Positions 7,538-16,646 of a stretch of 43,748 nucleotides of DNA are shown here, one piece after another. The notes under the pieces are model-generated. The model saw nothing but the letters and a program-made list of their open reading frames with translations, was not told where the DNA came from and did not search any database. The stretch comes from an uncultured Mailhella sp. Lineage in GTDB: Bacteria > Desulfobacterota > Desulfovibrionia > Desulfovibrionales > Desulfovibrionaceae. The stretch covers positions 34,165-77,912 of the forward strand of contig CAJTMS010000003.1 of NCBI GenBank assembly GCA_910577155.1, in the 5' to 3' direction. Within the stretch, counting starts at the first letter, position 1, and each line of letters starts with the position of its first letter. A program made the translations under genes and the position numbers.

Positions 7538-8705
7538 AAAAACATTCCCGATATGCCGCATAGATACGGGTTAATGCTTCCTCTAAAATCGTGCGCGGCA
7601 CAGCAATGTTCATGCGGAAAAAGCATGTTCCTTCCATGCCGTATTCATTTCCGGAATTGAGCAAAACTTTTGCTTTTTCAAGCATAAATTTGTCGGCTTC
7701 TTCCTGAGTTTCAAACAATGCCCGCATATCAAGCCACAATAAAAGCGTGCCTTCCGGTTTTCTCACCTTTATTTTGGGCATTTTCTTCTGAATAAATGCA
7801 AGGGCATAATCAATATTTTTTTCCACATAATCCAACAATTCATCCGCATACCAAGCACATTCCGTATATGCACTTTCAAAGGCAACCACGCCCAAAAGAC
7901 TGGGCTCGGCTGTTTTCCGTCTGCGTAAACTTTTTTTGAAGGTATCCCGCAAAGCCTCATTATGAATAAGAGCACAGGCTGCCCGAAGTCCGGAAATATT
8001 AAAGGTTTTACTGGGATTTATGAGCAGAACAAAGTTCTCTTTCGCTTCTTCGCTCACGCTGATAACTGGCGTGTACACATGAGGCTTATACACATAATCA
8101 CTGTAAATATCATCAGAAACAATGAGTACATGGTGCTTTAAACAAAGCTCAGCAATTTTTGAAACTTCTTCTTTTGACCACACTTGCCCTGTAGGATTAT
8201 GAGGATTGCACAGGAAAAAGAGTTTTACCTTTTCCCGCGCAAGCTTTTCTTCAAAATCTGCAAAATCAATTTCAAAACGCCCGTTTTTTTCCACTAGATG
8301 AGAAAATACCCGCACTCTGTCGGTATTTTCGATAGCTTCAAAAAAGGCAGTATACTGCGGAGAAAAAACAAGTATTTCGTCCTGTTCTTTGGTAAAGGCA
8401 ATAAGACACTCCAGCATGCCCAGCAAAATAGTGGGAATATACACTGCCGCTTCAGCATCAATATCCACATGGTGACGCAAAGAAAACCAATACTGCGCTG
8501 CTTTTCCAAAACTATCCAAAACAATGGGATAGCCTAAAATTTTATGGTCAATGCGTTTTTTGAGCGCATTCAATATGGGTTCCGGACAGGCAAAATCCGT
8601 ATCGGCAACCCACATGGGTAAAAGTTCTTCCGGAAACATGTTCCATTTGCCGCTGTCCGTTCCGCGCCGATTAATAACTTCATCAAAATTATGCCGATAC
8701 TGCAT
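7536..8705 (-). CDS. MalY/PatB-type PLP-dependent C-S lyase (aminotransferase fold)
   Basis: A 389-residue fold-type I PLP enzyme. It has the family opening (RRGTDSGKWN, LPMWVADTDFACPEPI), the substrate-binding NPHNPTGQVW segment, SDDIYSDYV, and the Schiff-base lysine in NPSKTFNISGL. MalY/PatB enzymes cleave cystathionine or cysteine to thiol or H2S, pyruvate and ammonia; a few act as aminotransferases or regulators. Its ATG follows the phosphatase stop codon within three bases, with AAGGG overlapping the junction, so it is translationally coupled to the T3SS regulatory genes. That placement is unexpected for a metabolic enzyme. Whether it serves the T3SS or is merely the operon tail cannot be told. 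Confidence 0.88.
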   Translation of the reverse strand: MQYRHNFDEVINRRGTDSGKWNMFPEELLPMWVADTDFACPEPILNALKKRIDHKILGYPIVLDSFGKAAQYWFSLRHHVDIDAEAAVYIPTILLGMLECLIAFTKEQDEILVFSPQYTAFFEAIENTDRVRVFSHLVEKNGRFEIDFADFEEKLAREKVKLFFLCNPHNPTGQVWSKEEVSKIAELCLKHHVLIVSDDIYSDYVYKPHVYTPVISVSEEAKENFVLLINPSKTFNISGLRAACALIHNEALRDTFKKSLRRRKTAEPSLLGVVAFESAYTECAWYADELLDYVEKNIDYALAFIQKKMPKIKVRKPEGTLLLWLDMRALFETQEEADKFMLEKAKVLLNSGNEYGMEGTCFFRMNIAVPRTILEEALTRIYAAYRECF

Positions 8706-8707
8706 GG

Positions 8708-10774
8708 TTATCCCTTATTATATTGAAAACAAAGCATTGTAATATCATCAGACTGTTCAGCATTTCCCCGATAAGCAAGAATATCTCCATAAATTTTCTG
8801 CAAAAGCGTATCTGTACCCGAGTATTTTTGCTGTAACAACACTGCTTTTAACCGCGTTTCATCGTAAAGAGCTTTTTCTTCATTCATGGCTTCGGTGACA
8901 CCGTCAGTGTATAAAAGGAGCGTATCACCTGACTGAAGTGCTGCCTTGGCGCTTGTATATCGGATATCCTCCATAACTCCGACCATAGGTCCGCTAATGT
9001 GTGATAATTCCCGAATTTCATTTTCATTTTTATTAACAATATAAGGAAAGCAGTGCCCGCCGTTGGCATATTCAAATTCCCCTGTTTTTTCGTCCAGCAA
9101 ACCAATAAAAAGGGTGACAAACATACAGCTTGGATTATTTTCATTCAAACTGCCGTTAATTTTCTGCATGGCTTCACAGGGGCTTAATCCTGCCTGCATG
9201 GCATAACGCAAAAGAGTTACTGTCATTGCCATAAACAAGGCTGCCGGCACACCCTTTCCGGAAACATCGCCAATAACAATAACTTTTTTGCCGCTTGCCG
9301 CAGGAAAATAATCGTACAAATCTCCGCCAACTTCTTTGGCAGGTTCAATAAAGGCAGAAATGGAAAAGCCTTTTTCATGGGGCAATGCGGAATTTTCTTT
9401 TAAAATTCCCAGTTGGATATCACGGGCTGCGTTGAGCTCCCCTTGCATTCTTTGGGTTGTAGCTTGGGACTGCAAAAGATTTTTAATATTTATTTCAAGA
9501 GCCTGCCCCATATTCGCAAAAGCTTTGGCAAGCTGTCCCACTTCATCTGTCCTGTTAACAGGCAAGTCATGGCTAAATTCTGCCAAAATCCTCTGTTGAC
9601 TGGAAGTACTGTCTTCTTTTGAAAAATCGGCTAAATCCGTCTGTGCCAACCCCAGAACTTTTTTGGTTAAAATCTGCAGCGGCGTAATCAAATGATAGGC
9701 TAAAAATAATCCTATCAAAGCACTGACCAAAACAACAACGCTTGCAATCATGGTTATGCGGTACAGCATCGTTTCCGAATGACTTTCGATGATGCTGACG
9801 GGTACGGCAGTAAACACATACCAATCCAAAGCTTTAAAATAAGACAAGCGAATACTGGTATCACCCCACTTTGCAAAATAGGAATTTTCAGGGATATTTT
9901 CCCGATTATACGTTTGCTGCAAAAACTTATGTTCCTGTGCGTCCAAAAGCATGGCTGCGGGGATATCCATTAAATCCTCTTCTCTGAAATCCCCCTTATG
10001 GGCTAAGAGTTTATTTTCTCCGGAAAAAAGAATAATAATACTGCCCGGATACAAAGCCAAAGAATTAAATTTTTCTTGAATACTATTAATAATAGCCCGT
10101 TCGGAAAGCTGTTCATGTTTTTTGATATCAGAAAGCACAGTACCGAAAGAAATAATATGGGTTTTATCTAAGGGAAGAAAATATAATAAAACGGAAGGTG
10201 TTTCTGTTTCGTGCATGTCATATTTTTCTAATGCACGGCAATCCTTTTCCGTGAAACTAAAGACTGCAAAAGCCCCTTCACCGGACAAATACGCATTATC
10301 CAAAAGCTGCGCTAAGGTCACGCCTTTATAATCAGAACGGGAAACATCCTGCATCAATATTTCAAAATACGGGGACGCATTTTTCAATGCTCCTTTTTCA
10401 AAAAGTCCAAAAAAAGTATTGAAGTTTTGCAGGGAATTTTCCCAGCTTGTCAGCACATTTTCTTTTTTCTCAACGGAACCCTGCGAATTAGCCCCAAAAG
10501 AAAGATTTTCCCAAGTATTCTTGGCTAAATAGGAAGTTGACTGTAAATGGATTTTCCGTTCCAAAACCGTCATAATTTCTGTTGTTAATAAATTCAAATA
10601 GCGGGAATTAATATTATCTTCCATTAATAACAAGACGTTGCTAAAATTTTCTTCTTCAAACTGACGGCTGGATTTTTTTAGACTGCCATAGGAAAGCGAA
10701 ATAATCGGTACTGAAATAAGAGCAACAAAAATAACAACAAAGAAAAAAATTTTTGTTTTTAACGTCAACTTCAT
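8708..10774 (-). CDS. Membrane PP2C (SpoIIE/RsbU-type) phosphatase with cache-like sensor and HAMP
   Basis: About 688 residues in the order: membrane segment near 10-30, a ~310-residue extracytoplasmic sensor region with a double-cache-like pattern, a second membrane segment near 340-365 (ASVVVLVSALIGLFLAYHL), HAMP, a short coiled coil, and a C-terminal PP2C/SpoIIE domain. The catalytic signatures EVGGDLYDYF, IGDVSGKGVPAALFMA and LLLYTDGVTEAM carry the metal-binding aspartates. Such phosphatases dephosphorylate STAS-domain anti-sigma antagonists in response to a signal. The likely partner is the STAS protein at 33383-33712. The ATG at 10774 is chosen; a TTG at 10786 directly after the upstream stop is the alternative. 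It lies between the sigma-54 activator and the C-S lyase in the sctW operon, and resembles Bordetella BtrU in role. Confidence 0.92.
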   Translation of the reverse strand: MKLTLKTKIFFFVVIFVALISVPIISLSYGSLKKSSRQFEEENFSNVLLLMEDNINSRYLNLLTTEIMTVLERKIHLQSTSYLAKNTWENLSFGANSQGSVEKKENVLTSWENSLQNFNTFFGLFEKGALKNASPYFEILMQDVSRSDYKGVTLAQLLDNAYLSGEGAFAVFSFTEKDCRALEKYDMHETETPSVLLYFLPLDKTHIISFGTVLSDIKKHEQLSERAIINSIQEKFNSLALYPGSIIILFSGENKLLAHKGDFREEDLMDIPAAMLLDAQEHKFLQQTYNRENIPENSYFAKWGDTSIRLSYFKALDWYVFTAVPVSIIESHSETMLYRITMIASVVVLVSALIGLFLAYHLITPLQILTKKVLGLAQTDLADFSKEDSTSSQQRILAEFSHDLPVNRTDEVGQLAKAFANMGQALEINIKNLLQSQATTQRMQGELNAARDIQLGILKENSALPHEKGFSISAFIEPAKEVGGDLYDYFPAASGKKVIVIGDVSGKGVPAALFMAMTVTLLRYAMQAGLSPCEAMQKINGSLNENNPSCMFVTLFIGLLDEKTGEFEYANGGHCFPYIVNKNENEIRELSHISGPMVGVMEDIRYTSAKAALQSGDTLLLYTDGVTEAMNEEKALYDETRLKAVLLQQKYSGTDTLLQKIYGDILAYRGNAEQSDDITMLCFQYNKG

Positions 10775-10786
10775 ACTGTTATCCAA

Positions 10787-12052
10787 CTACATTTTCAAAA
10801 GTTTCTTCCTCAGTCCCTCACGGGTAATACCAAGAAGTTTTGCGGTTTTACTGCGGTTACCCTGACAAAAATCCAAAGCCTCCCTAATAAGGCGGACTTC
10901 CTGTTCTTCTAAATTAAAACTTTTTTCCTCTGAATAAACAGGAGGATTTTCTGTTAATGTAGTCTTTTTTTCTTCTTTTATCAATTCTTCCCTGTTTGTA
11001 AAAAATTCCTGAATACGCAGGGACAAATCAGAAAATTCCACCGAACCGGAAAAGCAAAGAACAGATAAGCGTTCCATTTCATTATTTAACTCCCGAACAT
11101 TGCCTTTCCACTCATAGTTTAAAAAAACCTGTTTTACCTGTTCGGACAAATGCAGAAGTTCACGCCCGATTTGTCTGCAGTAGCGATCCAAAAATTTTTG
11201 CGCCAGTAATAAAATATCCTCTCCGCGTTTACGCAGAGGCGGAATATTGATTTCCGCCACTGCCAGACGATAATACAAATCCTCACGGAACTTCCCTTCC
11301 TGCATGGCTTTTTGCAAATTCACATTGGTTGCAGAAATAACTTTTACATCCACAGGAATTGCCTTTGCACTTCCCACCCGATAAATTTCTTTTTCTTCCA
11401 GCACACGCAGTAATTTTGCCTGATTAACAAGGCTCATGTCGGCAAGTTCATCTAAAAAAATGGTTCCGCCGTTTGCTTCTTCAAAAAGTCCTTTGCGCTG
11501 GTTTACCCCTGTTGCAACGCCTTTTTCAATCCCAAACATCTCGCTTTCAAACAAACTTTCCGGAATGGCTGTACAGTTCACGGGGACAAAAGGATTTTCC
11601 CGCCTCGGCGAATGAAAATGGATATATTTTGCAAAAACTTCCTTCCCTGTTCCTGTTTCCCCTAAGAGCATTGTATTAATCGGATTTCTTGCAATATTAC
11701 CGGCTAATTTCATGCACTCCTGCATTTTCGGACTTTGTCCAATGATGCCATGCCCGGAAAGACTATCCTGCATCATGCCGATAAGATGAATATTTTTCTG
11801 TTTTAAAATCGCTTTTGCTTCTTCCAATTCTTTATTTTGTTTGGATAATTGTTCAATAAGGCGGGTATTATGCAAATCTCTGCCTTCAACTTTAACCAGC
11901 ATGAGTCCAAAGGCTTCCGCCAAACGGGTTAACTTTTCCGGAGCAGATCCCTGTGCCGTATAGGCAAACAATTTTTGCTCATCAGCCCGTCTTTCCCAAG
12001 CCACATCATCACACAGTTCAATAATAATATCCAATATTTTATCGTCGGTCAT
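10787..12052 (-). CDS. Sigma-54-type enhancer-binding regulator with altered GAFTGA loop
   Basis: A 421-residue AAA+ activator. Residues 1-60 are an unrecognised N-terminal domain, 61-90 a coiled coil, about 100-330 the AAA+ domain, and about 382-421 a Fis-type helix-turn-helix (RSKTAKLLGITREGLRKKL). Walker A is GETGTGKE (131-138) and Walker B GTIFLDEL (196-203); arginine-finger-region motifs (FREDLYYRL, PPLRKRGEDI) are present. The sigma-54 contact loop, GAFTGA in most members, reads GVATGV at 178-183, losing the key Phe. There is no phosphoacceptor receiver domain. It starts 18 bases after sctU and sits in the same operon it may control, since a -24/-12 site precedes sctW. Targets are probably the identical sites at 18568-18585, 18800-18817 and 19443-19460; this is inferred. 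Confidence 0.93.
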   Translation of the reverse strand: MTDDKILDIIIELCDDVAWERRADEQKLFAYTAQGSAPEKLTRLAEAFGLMLVKVEGRDLHNTRLIEQLSKQNKELEEAKAILKQKNIHLIGMMQDSLSGHGIIGQSPKMQECMKLAGNIARNPINTMLLGETGTGKEVFAKYIHFHSPRRENPFVPVNCTAIPESLFESEMFGIEKGVATGVNQRKGLFEEANGGTIFLDELADMSLVNQAKLLRVLEEKEIYRVGSAKAIPVDVKVISATNVNLQKAMQEGKFREDLYYRLAVAEINIPPLRKRGEDILLLAQKFLDRYCRQIGRELLHLSEQVKQVFLNYEWKGNVRELNNEMERLSVLCFSGSVEFSDLSLRIQEFFTNREELIKEEKKTTLTENPPVYSEEKSFNLEEQEVRLIREALDFCQGNRSKTAKLLGITREGLRKKLLKM

Positions 12053-12070
12053 ACATATACCTGTTTTACA

Positions 12071-13114
12071 TTACCTGCTTTCTAACGATTGAACCCATTT
12101 TAGCACTTCAGCAACCGGTTTAATTAAATCTGCGGGAATATACGCATTTTCCGTACCTTCCTGATATAAACTCCGTGCCAGAGGAACATTCCGCATAATG
12201 GGTATTCCTTCTTCTTCCGCAACTTTTATCATACGCCGGGCAAGATAGCCCTCACCTTTTGCTAAAATCACCGGTAGCGGCGTTTTCTCTTTTTCATAGT
12301 CCAAAGCCACGGCATAATGCGTCGGATTTGTTACTAAGACCTTTGCTTTACGGACATTTCCCATGGAATTTTGGGCAAGAAGTTCCTGATGAAGCTGTTT
12401 GCGTTTACTTTTAATATGAGGATCCCCTTCCATTTCTTTATATTCCCTTTTTACTTCATCTTTACTCATCATTTGTTGTTTTGTGTACTGCCAGCGCTGA
12501 AACATATAATCCAGCCCTGCAATGACGCAAAAAGCACCGCTTGAAAAAATCAGCAAATCTTTCACTGCCTGCCCCAGAATTTCCCAAAGATTTTCAAGAC
12601 TTGACGTCTGGATTTTGAAAAATACCGTCATATGCTTATTTAACACATAATACACAGCATAGCCGATCACGAAAACTTTGATGAGGTTTTTTAAAAATTC
12701 CACGGCATTTTTGACAGAAAAGACCTTTTTAAACCATTTTGCAGGATTGAGATTTTCCAGTTTCGGCATGGCAGCCTTCATACTGAATAAAAAACCCACC
12801 TGCACTAAATTGCCGATAATTCCCATTGCCATAACCAGAACAACAAGAGGAATAACAATGCCGATAAAGACATCGGATACAACAAAAGCAATCTGTTCCA
12901 AAGCTTCCGTATACGGCAAATGGAAACGGGAAAAAGTAAGCAAAAACATGGATGATACTTTTTCATAAATACTATCACTCATGGCAACCAGATAAAACAC
13001 AAGCACAAAGACAGTCAACGCTGTGGAAACTTCCTGACTTTTACACAAATCACCTTTTTCGCGTGCTTCACGCAGTCGTTTCGGGGTCGGCTGTTCGGTT
13101 TTATCATCACTCAT
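12071..13114 (-). CDS. sctU: T3SS export apparatus switch protein SctU (YscU/FlhB family)
   Basis: SctU sits at the export gate and, by autocleavage, switches specificity from needle to translocator/effector secretion. The 347-residue protein begins with the typical TEQPTPKRLREAREKGDLCKS. It has four membrane segments (about 31-47, 75-110, 140-158, 186-203) and a cytoplasmic domain with the autocleavage site NPTH at 263-266. Its ATG overlaps the sctT stop by four bases. Proximity to sctV/S/T and the length identify it as the non-flagellar homolog rather than FlhB, although the families are close. Confidence 0.96.
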   Translation of the reverse strand: MSDDKTEQPTPKRLREAREKGDLCKSQEVSTALTVFVLVFYLVAMSDSIYEKVSSMFLLTFSRFHLPYTEALEQIAFVVSDVFIGIVIPLVVLVMAMGIIGNLVQVGFLFSMKAAMPKLENLNPAKWFKKVFSVKNAVEFLKNLIKVFVIGYAVYYVLNKHMTVFFKIQTSSLENLWEILGQAVKDLLIFSSGAFCVIAGLDYMFQRWQYTKQQMMSKDEVKREYKEMEGDPHIKSKRKQLHQELLAQNSMGNVRKAKVLVTNPTHYAVALDYEKEKTPLPVILAKGEGYLARRMIKVAEEEGIPIMRNVPLARSLYQEGTENAYIPADLIKPVAEVLKWVQSLESR

Positions 13115-13923
13115 AAGACATGACCTAATCTTTGCAAAATCTGTGCAAAACCATTATGGATAATGGGCATAAAGCTTGTGACAAGCAATCCGAAATAAAA
13201 AATTATCAAAAAAGACGTAATCCCGCTTTTGATGGGCATTGCCAAAATATATACGTTTAGCTGGGAAGCAAACCTGTTTACAAGTCCCAAAGAAATATCG
13301 GTAAGTAAACATGCCACTACAATGGGCGCAGAAAATAAAAGCATAATTTCCATTAAATATACGACCTGTTCTGCCACCAAAATTGGCAAGTCAGCACGAG
13401 AAAAAGATGTGAGCGGCAACAATTCTGCCACCGGATAGAGAACATAGCTCGTATAGAGAAATTGGAGAAAAACAAGAAAGGCTCCCCCGGAAAAGAAAAT
13501 ATACACAATTGCCTGAAAGAAAAAAGAACCTAAAGGAGAGGTCTGCTCCCCGGATAAAGGATCAGCCCCCATTGCCTGCGTCAGCCCCCTCTGGTTATCG
13601 ATAAAAAAGCCTGCTGACTGGATAGCCCAAAATAAAATACCCACCAGCAAACCAATGAGCAGCCCCAAAATACTTTCTTTAACAACAAGGGCAAGAATAT
13701 GCAAAAAGAGCAGCGTGCCCTGTTCTTCAAAAGGCAATGCATCTAAAATAAGCGGATGCAGCAGCAAATAGATGGAAAAGCCCACGGCAAATTTCAACGA
13801 ACCGGTCAAAATACCTGACGCCATAAAGGGCAGTACAATCATGACAAGCAATATTCTTGGCAAGCCAATGGTGAAAGCAAGGACATGATCCATAACATTC
13901 AAACTTTCAAGCAAGGCTTCCAT
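13111..13923 (-). CDS. sctT: T3SS export gate protein SctT (YscT/FliR family)
   Basis: A 270-residue polytopic membrane protein that, with SctR and SctS, forms the secretion gate. It shows the family features LPRILLVMIVLPF near the N terminus, GILFWAIQSAGFFIDNQRG in the middle, and the C-terminal region with NVYILAMPIK. AGGAA precedes the ATG; it lies 9 bases after sctS and overlaps sctU. Confidence 0.96.
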   Translation of the reverse strand: MEALLESLNVMDHVLAFTIGLPRILLVMIVLPFMASGILTGSLKFAVGFSIYLLLHPLILDALPFEEQGTLLFLHILALVVKESILGLLIGLLVGILFWAIQSAGFFIDNQRGLTQAMGADPLSGEQTSPLGSFFFQAIVYIFFSGGAFLVFLQFLYTSYVLYPVAELLPLTSFSRADLPILVAEQVVYLMEIMLLFSAPIVVACLLTDISLGLVNRFASQLNVYILAMPIKSGITSFLIIFYFGLLVTSFMPIIHNGFAQILQRLGHVL

Positions 13924-13932
13924 ATGTGTTTC

Positions 13933-14187
13933 CTATAATAAATAAAACCGTGAAAAAATCTCATGTCCAAACTGGAGAATTTGCCCGCCAAGCCATCCTC
14001 CCATAATAAAAAGCGTCACAATGACGGAAATCAGTTTAATTCCAAAAGCAAGGGTTTGTTCCTGTATTTGTGTAATTGCCTGAATGAGGCTTAATAAAAT
14101 CCCCACCACTGACGCCACAACAATGGGCGGAAGGGACAGCATCAATATCAAATAAAGGGCTTGTGCGGCTAAATTCAAAACATCCAT
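13933..14187 (-). CDS. sctS: T3SS export gate protein SctS (YscS/FliQ family)
   Basis: An 84-residue protein with two membrane hairpins, the usual size of SctS. The characteristic SLPPIVVASVVGILLSLIQ and the QIQEQTLAFGIK loop are present. GAGGG precedes the start. It lies 15 bases after sctV and 9 before sctT, the conserved V-S-T-U order found in this region (sctR is elsewhere, at 33725-34378). Confidence 0.96.
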   Translation of the reverse strand: MDVLNLAAQALYLILMLSLPPIVVASVVGILLSLIQAITQIQEQTLAFGIKLISVIVTLFIMGGWLGGQILQFGHEIFSRFYLL

Positions 14188-14202
14188 ACCAATCCCTCAT
14201 GC

Positions 14203-16299
14203 CTAAAAACGTATTCTTTCAATAGGCTGAACAGAAATTTCAGGCGTTATTTCCTGATAGGCAACAACAGGAAGTTCATAAAACTCCCCTTCAATCAAAC
14301 GGCGGACATAGCGGCGTATATCCATGGAAGCGAGAAGAACCGGTTTTTGTTTGCTTTTTTGTACTGTTGCAACAATTACACGCAATGCGTCTAAAATCCG
14401 TTTGGAGCTTTGCGGGTCAAGTGCCAAAAATGCCCCTGCCGACGTTTGACGGATAGCTTTACGCACAATTTCTTCCACCTGCGGATCAAGCAAAACAGCA
14501 GGAAGCATGTTTAAACCTTTCGAGTACATATAACTGATTTGGCGTTTCAGCCCTCCCCGCACGTATTCCGTCAGCATAACAGTATCTTTTTCTTTGGGAG
14601 CCCATTCAATAAGTGTTTCTAAAATAGTCCGCAAATCCCTGATGGAAACCTGTTCCTGCACCAGACGCTGGAATATTTCCGCAATACGCTGGACCGGCAA
14701 AAGCCGTGTGGCTTCCCGCACAAGGTCAGGACTTCTTTCTTCCATTCTGTCAAGCAAATACTTTGTTTCCTGCATACCAAGAAATGTCGAAGCATGCCGT
14801 GCCAAAATAAGGGATAAATGATAGGACAGGATTTTAGCAGGTGACATACAGGAAATACCTGCCCGATCCAAAGACGCTGCATATGTCTTGGAAACCCAGA
14901 TTGATTCGATATTCGGTAAAAATGCTTCTCCGATTTTATATTCAATGCCCAGCATTTTAAGATTATCCGCAGTATCGCGTACCAAAATCATATCCCGCTC
15001 CAGTTCTCCCTGCGACATGGGTATTTCATTCAAATTTAAAATATAGGAAATACCGGAAAGTCCTGCATGGGGGCGGATATGGATACCGGGGAAAGGAACC
15101 CCTAAATCAAAATAAAGAGCTTGGCGCAGGTCAATCAATTCCTCGTTTAAACTTTCGTAATCAAGTTCTCGTCCAAAATCACCGGATATATCCAAAATAA
15201 TGGGCACCGTGGGAGAAAAGCTGTCAACATTTTCAGAGCTTTTTGTCTTTTTCTTCATTTTCTTTGTTGCCGGGGCAAGATTTTTCTGCAATTCTTCCCG
15301 CGGATCTGCCTGCTTTGAGCGTTCACCAAGCCGCTTCAAAACATAGCCGACACAGCAAAGAACAGCGGCGAGGCTCATAAGCTGCGGCTTTGGAAACCCG
15401 GGGATAAGAGAGAAAAGGAAAATAAGTCCGCCAGCCATTAAAATAGCCTGAGGCTGTGCAAAAAACTGCTGCCCGACCTGTGTGCCCACATTATCGTCAC
15501 TATCGCCTGTGCGTGTAATCAAAATACCGGCGGAAATAGACACAAGCAAAGAGGGGATTTGTGAAACCAAGCCGTCCCCAATTGTCAAAATGCCATAGGT
15601 ATGCAAAGCTTCACTGCCTGTCATGCCATTTTGGGTAATCCCGATAATAGTACCGCCAACAATATTGACAACGGCAATAATCATGCCGGCAATGCTGTCC
15701 CCTTTTACAAACTTCATTGCACCATCCATGGCACCGTACATCTGGCTCTCCAAAGACACGCGTTCACGCCGTTTTTGGGCCTCTTCCATATCAATAACAC
15801 CGGCGCGCATATCAGCGTCGATGGACATCTGTTTACCGGGCATGGCGTCAAGGGTAAATCTTGCGCCTACTTCAGCAACGCGTTCAGCACCTTTTGCAAT
15901 AACAAGAAACTGCACAATGGTTAAAATCAGGAAAACAACAGCACCGACAACAAAGTTGCCGCCAAGGGCAAAATCACCAAAAGTAAAAATAATTTCCCCT
16001 GCATCCGCCTGCAGTAAGATAAGCCTTGTGGTGGTAATATTTAAACCTACCCGAAAGAGGGTTGTAAACAAAAGCATGGTGGGAAAAACAGAAAAATCCA
16101 AAGCTGTGCGCACATACATGCTCATCATCAGCATAAGGAACGAAAGAGCCATATTGATACCAATAAGCGTATCAACAAGAGGCGTCGGCATAGGAATAAT
16201 CATAAGAGCAATAACAACAACAATAAGAAAGACCATATTGATGTCATTATGTTTGGTAATAAGCGAAACAGCTTTTACAGATTTATCGTATACACTCAT
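14203..16299 (-). CDS. sctV: T3SS major export apparatus protein SctV (YscV/LcrD, FlhA family)
   Basis: A 698-residue protein that forms the nonameric export ring and binds chaperone-substrate complexes. The N-terminal ~330 residues hold about eight membrane segments and the conserved cytoplasmic loop (ARFTLDAMPGKQMSIDADMRAG). A linker follows, then a C-terminal cytoplasmic domain with the conserved KYLLDRMEERSPDLVREATRL segment. AAGGA at the end of sctY serves as ribosome site, with only two bases between genes. The adjoining sctX and sctY support non-flagellar SctV rather than FlhA. Confidence 0.97.
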   Translation of the reverse strand: MSVYDKSVKAVSLITKHNDINMVFLIVVVIALMIIPMPTPLVDTLIGINMALSFLMLMMSMYVRTALDFSVFPTMLLFTTLFRVGLNITTTRLILLQADAGEIIFTFGDFALGGNFVVGAVVFLILTIVQFLVIAKGAERVAEVGARFTLDAMPGKQMSIDADMRAGVIDMEEAQKRRERVSLESQMYGAMDGAMKFVKGDSIAGMIIAVVNIVGGTIIGITQNGMTGSEALHTYGILTIGDGLVSQIPSLLVSISAGILITRTGDSDDNVGTQVGQQFFAQPQAILMAGGLIFLFSLIPGFPKPQLMSLAAVLCCVGYVLKRLGERSKQADPREELQKNLAPATKKMKKKTKSSENVDSFSPTVPIILDISGDFGRELDYESLNEELIDLRQALYFDLGVPFPGIHIRPHAGLSGISYILNLNEIPMSQGELERDMILVRDTADNLKMLGIEYKIGEAFLPNIESIWVSKTYAASLDRAGISCMSPAKILSYHLSLILARHASTFLGMQETKYLLDRMEERSPDLVREATRLLPVQRIAEIFQRLVQEQVSIRDLRTILETLIEWAPKEKDTVMLTEYVRGGLKRQISYMYSKGLNMLPAVLLDPQVEEIVRKAIRQTSAGAFLALDPQSSKRILDALRVIVATVQKSKQKPVLLASMDIRRYVRRLIEGEFYELPVVAYQEITPEISVQPIERIRF

Positions 16300-16301
16300 G
16301 C

Positions 16302-16646
16302 TTATTTTTTTCCTTTATATAATAAATACATATCGAGCATATTTCTTGCTTCGTCAGTCCTGTTTTCCAAAAAGAGTGCTTGAGCTTTTAATAAATAATA
16401 TATAACTTTCTTTCCCGTCAATACATTCCCGTCAAAAACATTTTCCAAATATTCAAGAGCAGCAGCTCCCTTTTTCTGTAAAATACTGACACTTGCAAGC
16501 AAGGCAAACACACCGGAATCATAGGGATGATGTTCAACAGATGCAAGAAGAGCACTCAAAATCCGTTCTGCTTTTTCATATAAGCCCATGCGGAAATATA
16601 AATACCCTAAAATGTGCAGGGACTTTTGTTCGTCAATCGTCAGCAT
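16302..16646 (-). CDS. sctY: SctY (YscY-like) TPR chaperone of SctX
   Basis: A 114-residue helical TPR-like protein (LHILGYLYFRMGLYEKAERIL, YYLLKAQALFLENRTDEARNML), the same length as YscY of Yersinia. YscY chaperones YscX and contacts SctV. The call rests on length, TPR pattern and position directly after the SctX gene (stop and start codons are adjacent) and before sctV, exactly as in yopN-tyeA-sycN-yscX-yscY-yscV. Confidence 0.82.
   Translation of the reverse strand: MLTIDEQKSLHILGYLYFRMGLYEKAERILSALLASVEHHPYDSGVFALLASVSILQKKGAAALEYLENVFDGNVLTGKKVIYYLLKAQALFLENRTDEARNMLDMYLLYKGKK

Noticed and set aside
15623..16405. 260-codon rightward frame opposite sctV
   Set aside because: It lies antisense to conserved membrane segments of sctV, has no ribosome site and a composition typical of a complementary-strand shadow.
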